From positions 1 to 8,435 of the forward strand of contig CAAFRM010000342.1 in NCBI GenBank assembly GCA_900765465.1: DNA of 8,435 nucleotides, in the 5' to 3' direction. The stretch is from an uncultured Prevotella sp. GTDB lineage: Bacteria; Bacteroidota; Bacteroidia; Bacteroidales; Bacteroidaceae. Below are positions 6,954 through 8,435 of this stretch, piece after piece; within the stretch, counting starts at the first letter, position 1; the number at the start of each line of letters is the position of its first letter. The notes below the pieces were generated by a model. It was not told the DNA's origin. It searched no databases and saw only the letters and a list, made by a program, of their open reading frames with translations. The position numbers and the translations under genes are program-made.

Positions 6954-7012
6954 AGCTATCTTTACATTATTCTAAATAACGCTTTTACGTATCAGATATT
7001 GCAAAGATAGCT
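6954..7012. repeat. Pair of 10-bp inverted arms flanking the GH53 leader
   Basis: AGCTATCTTT (6954-6963) and its exact complement AAAGATAGCT (7003-7012) are separated by 39 bp within the gap upstream of the GH53 gene. The 7003-7012 arm overlaps the candidate -7 element and the other arm lies just before the start-codon region. In a read-through transcript from the upstream gene the arms could pair; in a transcript started at the local promoter only one arm would be present. Arm centres are 49 bp apart. Confidence 0.45.
7002..7009 (-). promoter_or_regulatory. Candidate -7 element upstream of the GH53 gene
   Basis: TATCTTTG on the minus strand matches the Bacteroidota TAnnTTTG -7 consensus and would give a leader of about 60 nt before the GH53 ATG at 6937. 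No good TTTG is seen 19-21 nt upstream, where the 3' end of the preceding gene lies, so it is at best a weak or activator-dependent internal promoter. Confidence 0.35.
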
Positions 7013-7019
7013 GAATTAT

Positions 7020-8411
7020 TTATTCATACTTCCAGGTCATGGCGTTGATGTCGGCAGTAACAGTAACCTCACCGCCAGTTACATCATCCTTGAACCAAAT
7101 GTTCCAACAATCACTAGCTGTAGACAATTTAAAGAGATCACTTGGATCTGAACCATACCAGGTCTGCTTGTCGTCCTTGTTCTCGCCAACGAAGATGAAA
7201 CGGAAGTTCTCCCAAGCAGATGGTTTGTACTTGCAGGTATAAACGCCATCGCTCACCTTGTTCATCACGGCAAGAAGAGTGTTGCCATCCTTAGAGAACA
7301 TGCAGAGGGTGTTGTTTGCCTCTGGTTCCGGAGAAGTCTGGTCACCTGCCTCAATAGAGTAAGTCAGGTCGCTGTGCTCACTCACCCTTACGGTAATGGT
7401 GTAAGTACCCGCCTTAGCGATGTTCACGCTGCCAGCAGTTGCGGCATCTGTCATCTTGCCATCAGCAAGAGTGTAGTTCATCGTCTTGACTACGGCTGCA
7501 GCATCATCTGTAGCTGTTGCCTTGCTGTACTCTGCACCCGTAGCTACTATATTAATAGGTGTATTATCAGCTGTGGTTGTAATCACCTTCACCCAAGCAT
7601 AGTTAGGAGCATCGTAGGTCATTCCCTCACCATTCAACTGCATCGCCTTGATGTAGGTTGGCTTGAATTCCTTAGCCTTTGTATCTACTACTGTATAATA
7701 AATACCTGTCTGACCAGGGAACCAGAAGTTCCATGCAGACTCCGTATTATCCATTTCATACACATGGCCATCCTGGCCTACATTACCCCAAATGGTTCCA
7801 TCATTCTCCTTACCCCAGATGTGGAACCAAGAAGAAGCATTCATATAGCCGGCATAAACTCCATCAGAATGAGGCGAATAGAGTTTGGTAAGAACTTGAT
7901 CCTTATTCTCATTCAGGATATTGATGTAACTCATATCAATGAGATATGGAGTTACCTTTACCTGGCAAACATTACTGTAAGCGGCATCAAGATTGGCACC
8001 TTTTTGACTCTTGATACGAAAATAGAGAGGCGAACTCTGTCCTGCAGTCAGACCGAGATCCTTGGCAGCTGCATTGAGATCTGCACCGGTGAAAGCCTTG
8101 GAGAGGTCGGTTACGGAATACTCCTTTACCGCAGCAAAGCTCTCTGAAGGAGATGCCTGCAGATAAGTTTTCAGCACGCCGTTGCCCGCAGGCTTGGTCT
8201 CGTCGCTTGAAAGCAAGGTAGGATTCTGCCAAGCCATCGAAAGAACGATGTCCTTACTGTTGTCAACAGACAGCACCACATCGGATGCCGATGCCATCAG
8301 ATTGGATGCCTTGAAGCCATCCAGATATATCTTGTCGCCACTCTCGTCGCAACTCACCAGGGCGGTGAGTGCGCAGAGAAGCATCATCAGGTTTCTAAAT
8401 ATCTTTTTCAT
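7020..8411 (-). CDS. SusE/SusF-like surface glycan-binding lipoprotein
   Basis: A 463-residue outer-membrane lipoprotein expected to hold galactan at the cell surface beside a SusCD transporter. The lipobox is LVSC with Cys21, followed by the acidic stretch DESGD that fits surface export. Residues about 30-156 form the SusE N-terminal Ig-like domain (SPLYFRIKSQKGAN, SNVCQVKVTPY). Two aromatic-rich modules follow, about 184-254 and 388-463, similar to each other and to the DUF5111/DUF5114 or SusF-type binding modules. Between them lies an Ala/Thr-rich beta domain (about 270-356) and a short Pro/Glu linker (TSPEPEANN). Exposed tryptophans, such as SSWFHIWG and SAWNFWF in the first module and DCWNIWF in the second, are plausible sugar-stacking residues. 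The ATG at 8411 leads straight into the basic n-region MKKIFRN. The 24 bases upstream to the window end show no gene. Ligand identity is inferred from the GH53 and GH2 neighbours. Confidence 0.85.
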   Translation of the reverse strand: MKKIFRNLMMLLCALTALVSCDESGDKIYLDGFKASNLMASASDVVLSVDNSKDIVLSMAWQNPTLLSSDETKPAGNGVLKTYLQASPSESFAAVKEYSVTDLSKAFTGADLNAAAKDLGLTAGQSSPLYFRIKSQKGANLDAAYSNVCQVKVTPYLIDMSYINILNENKDQVLTKLYSPHSDGVYAGYMNASSWFHIWGKENDGTIWGNVGQDGHVYEMDNTESAWNFWFPGQTGIYYTVVDTKAKEFKPTYIKAMQLNGEGMTYDAPNYAWVKVITTTADNTPINIVATGAEYSKATATDDAAAVVKTMNYTLADGKMTDAATAGSVNIAKAGTYTITVRVSEHSDLTYSIEAGDQTSPEPEANNTLCMFSKDGNTLLAVMNKVSDGVYTCKYKPSAWENFRFIFVGENKDDKQTWYGSDPSDLFKLSTASDCWNIWFKDDVTGGEVTVTADINAMTWKYE

Positions 8412-8435
8412 TCTTTTATCCTATTAATAGTTGTC

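Overview
The window looks like a Bacteroidota chromosome segment, most likely Prevotella/Segatella or a close relative. The evidence is SusE/F-type and other lipoproteins with acidic residues just after the lipobox cysteine, a hybrid two-component-like (HTCS-like) propeller sensor, TAnnTTTG-type -7 promoter elements and weak Shine-Dalgarno sequences. The assignment below the phylum is a judgement from sequence style, not a measurement. All genes I can support lie on the minus strand, so transcription runs from high to low coordinates.

Layout in transcription order: (1) 8411-7020, a SusE/F-like surface glycan-binding lipoprotein; the SusC/SusD pair expected with it would lie beyond 8435. (2) 6937-5861, a GH53 endo-beta-1,4-galactanase lipoprotein. 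(3) 5770-3314, a GH2 beta-galactosidase with a signal peptide. (4) A 250-bp gap holding a strong 15-bp hairpin, an array of four tandem 21-bp units and a promoter that abuts the next start codon. (5) 3063-163, a membrane-spanning regulator with propellers, Y_Y_Y domain, TM segment and AraC-type HTH, but no kinase or receiver. (6) 137-1, the first 45 codons of thiD (thiamine pyrimidine kinase), only 25 bp after the regulator's stop.

Together, genes 1-3 and 5 form the downstream half of a polysaccharide utilization locus for beta-1,4-galactan (pectic galactan or arabinogalactan I side chains). The inferred flow is: the surface lipoprotein binds galactan, the surface GH53 cuts it, a SusCD transporter imports the oligosaccharides, the periplasmic GH2 releases galactose, and the regulator senses the oligosaccharide in the periplasm and acts directly on DNA. 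From memory and unchecked, the gene set parallels the B. thetaiotaomicron galactan locus BT4667-BT4673, whose regulator BT4673 has also been described as a putative one-component system.

The most interesting features are the regulator, which keeps a recognisable but dead H-box (phospho-acceptor His replaced by Asp) and lacks the rest of the phosphorelay, and the 21-bp tandem array (17-bp palindromic cores plus 4-bp spacers) upstream of its promoter.
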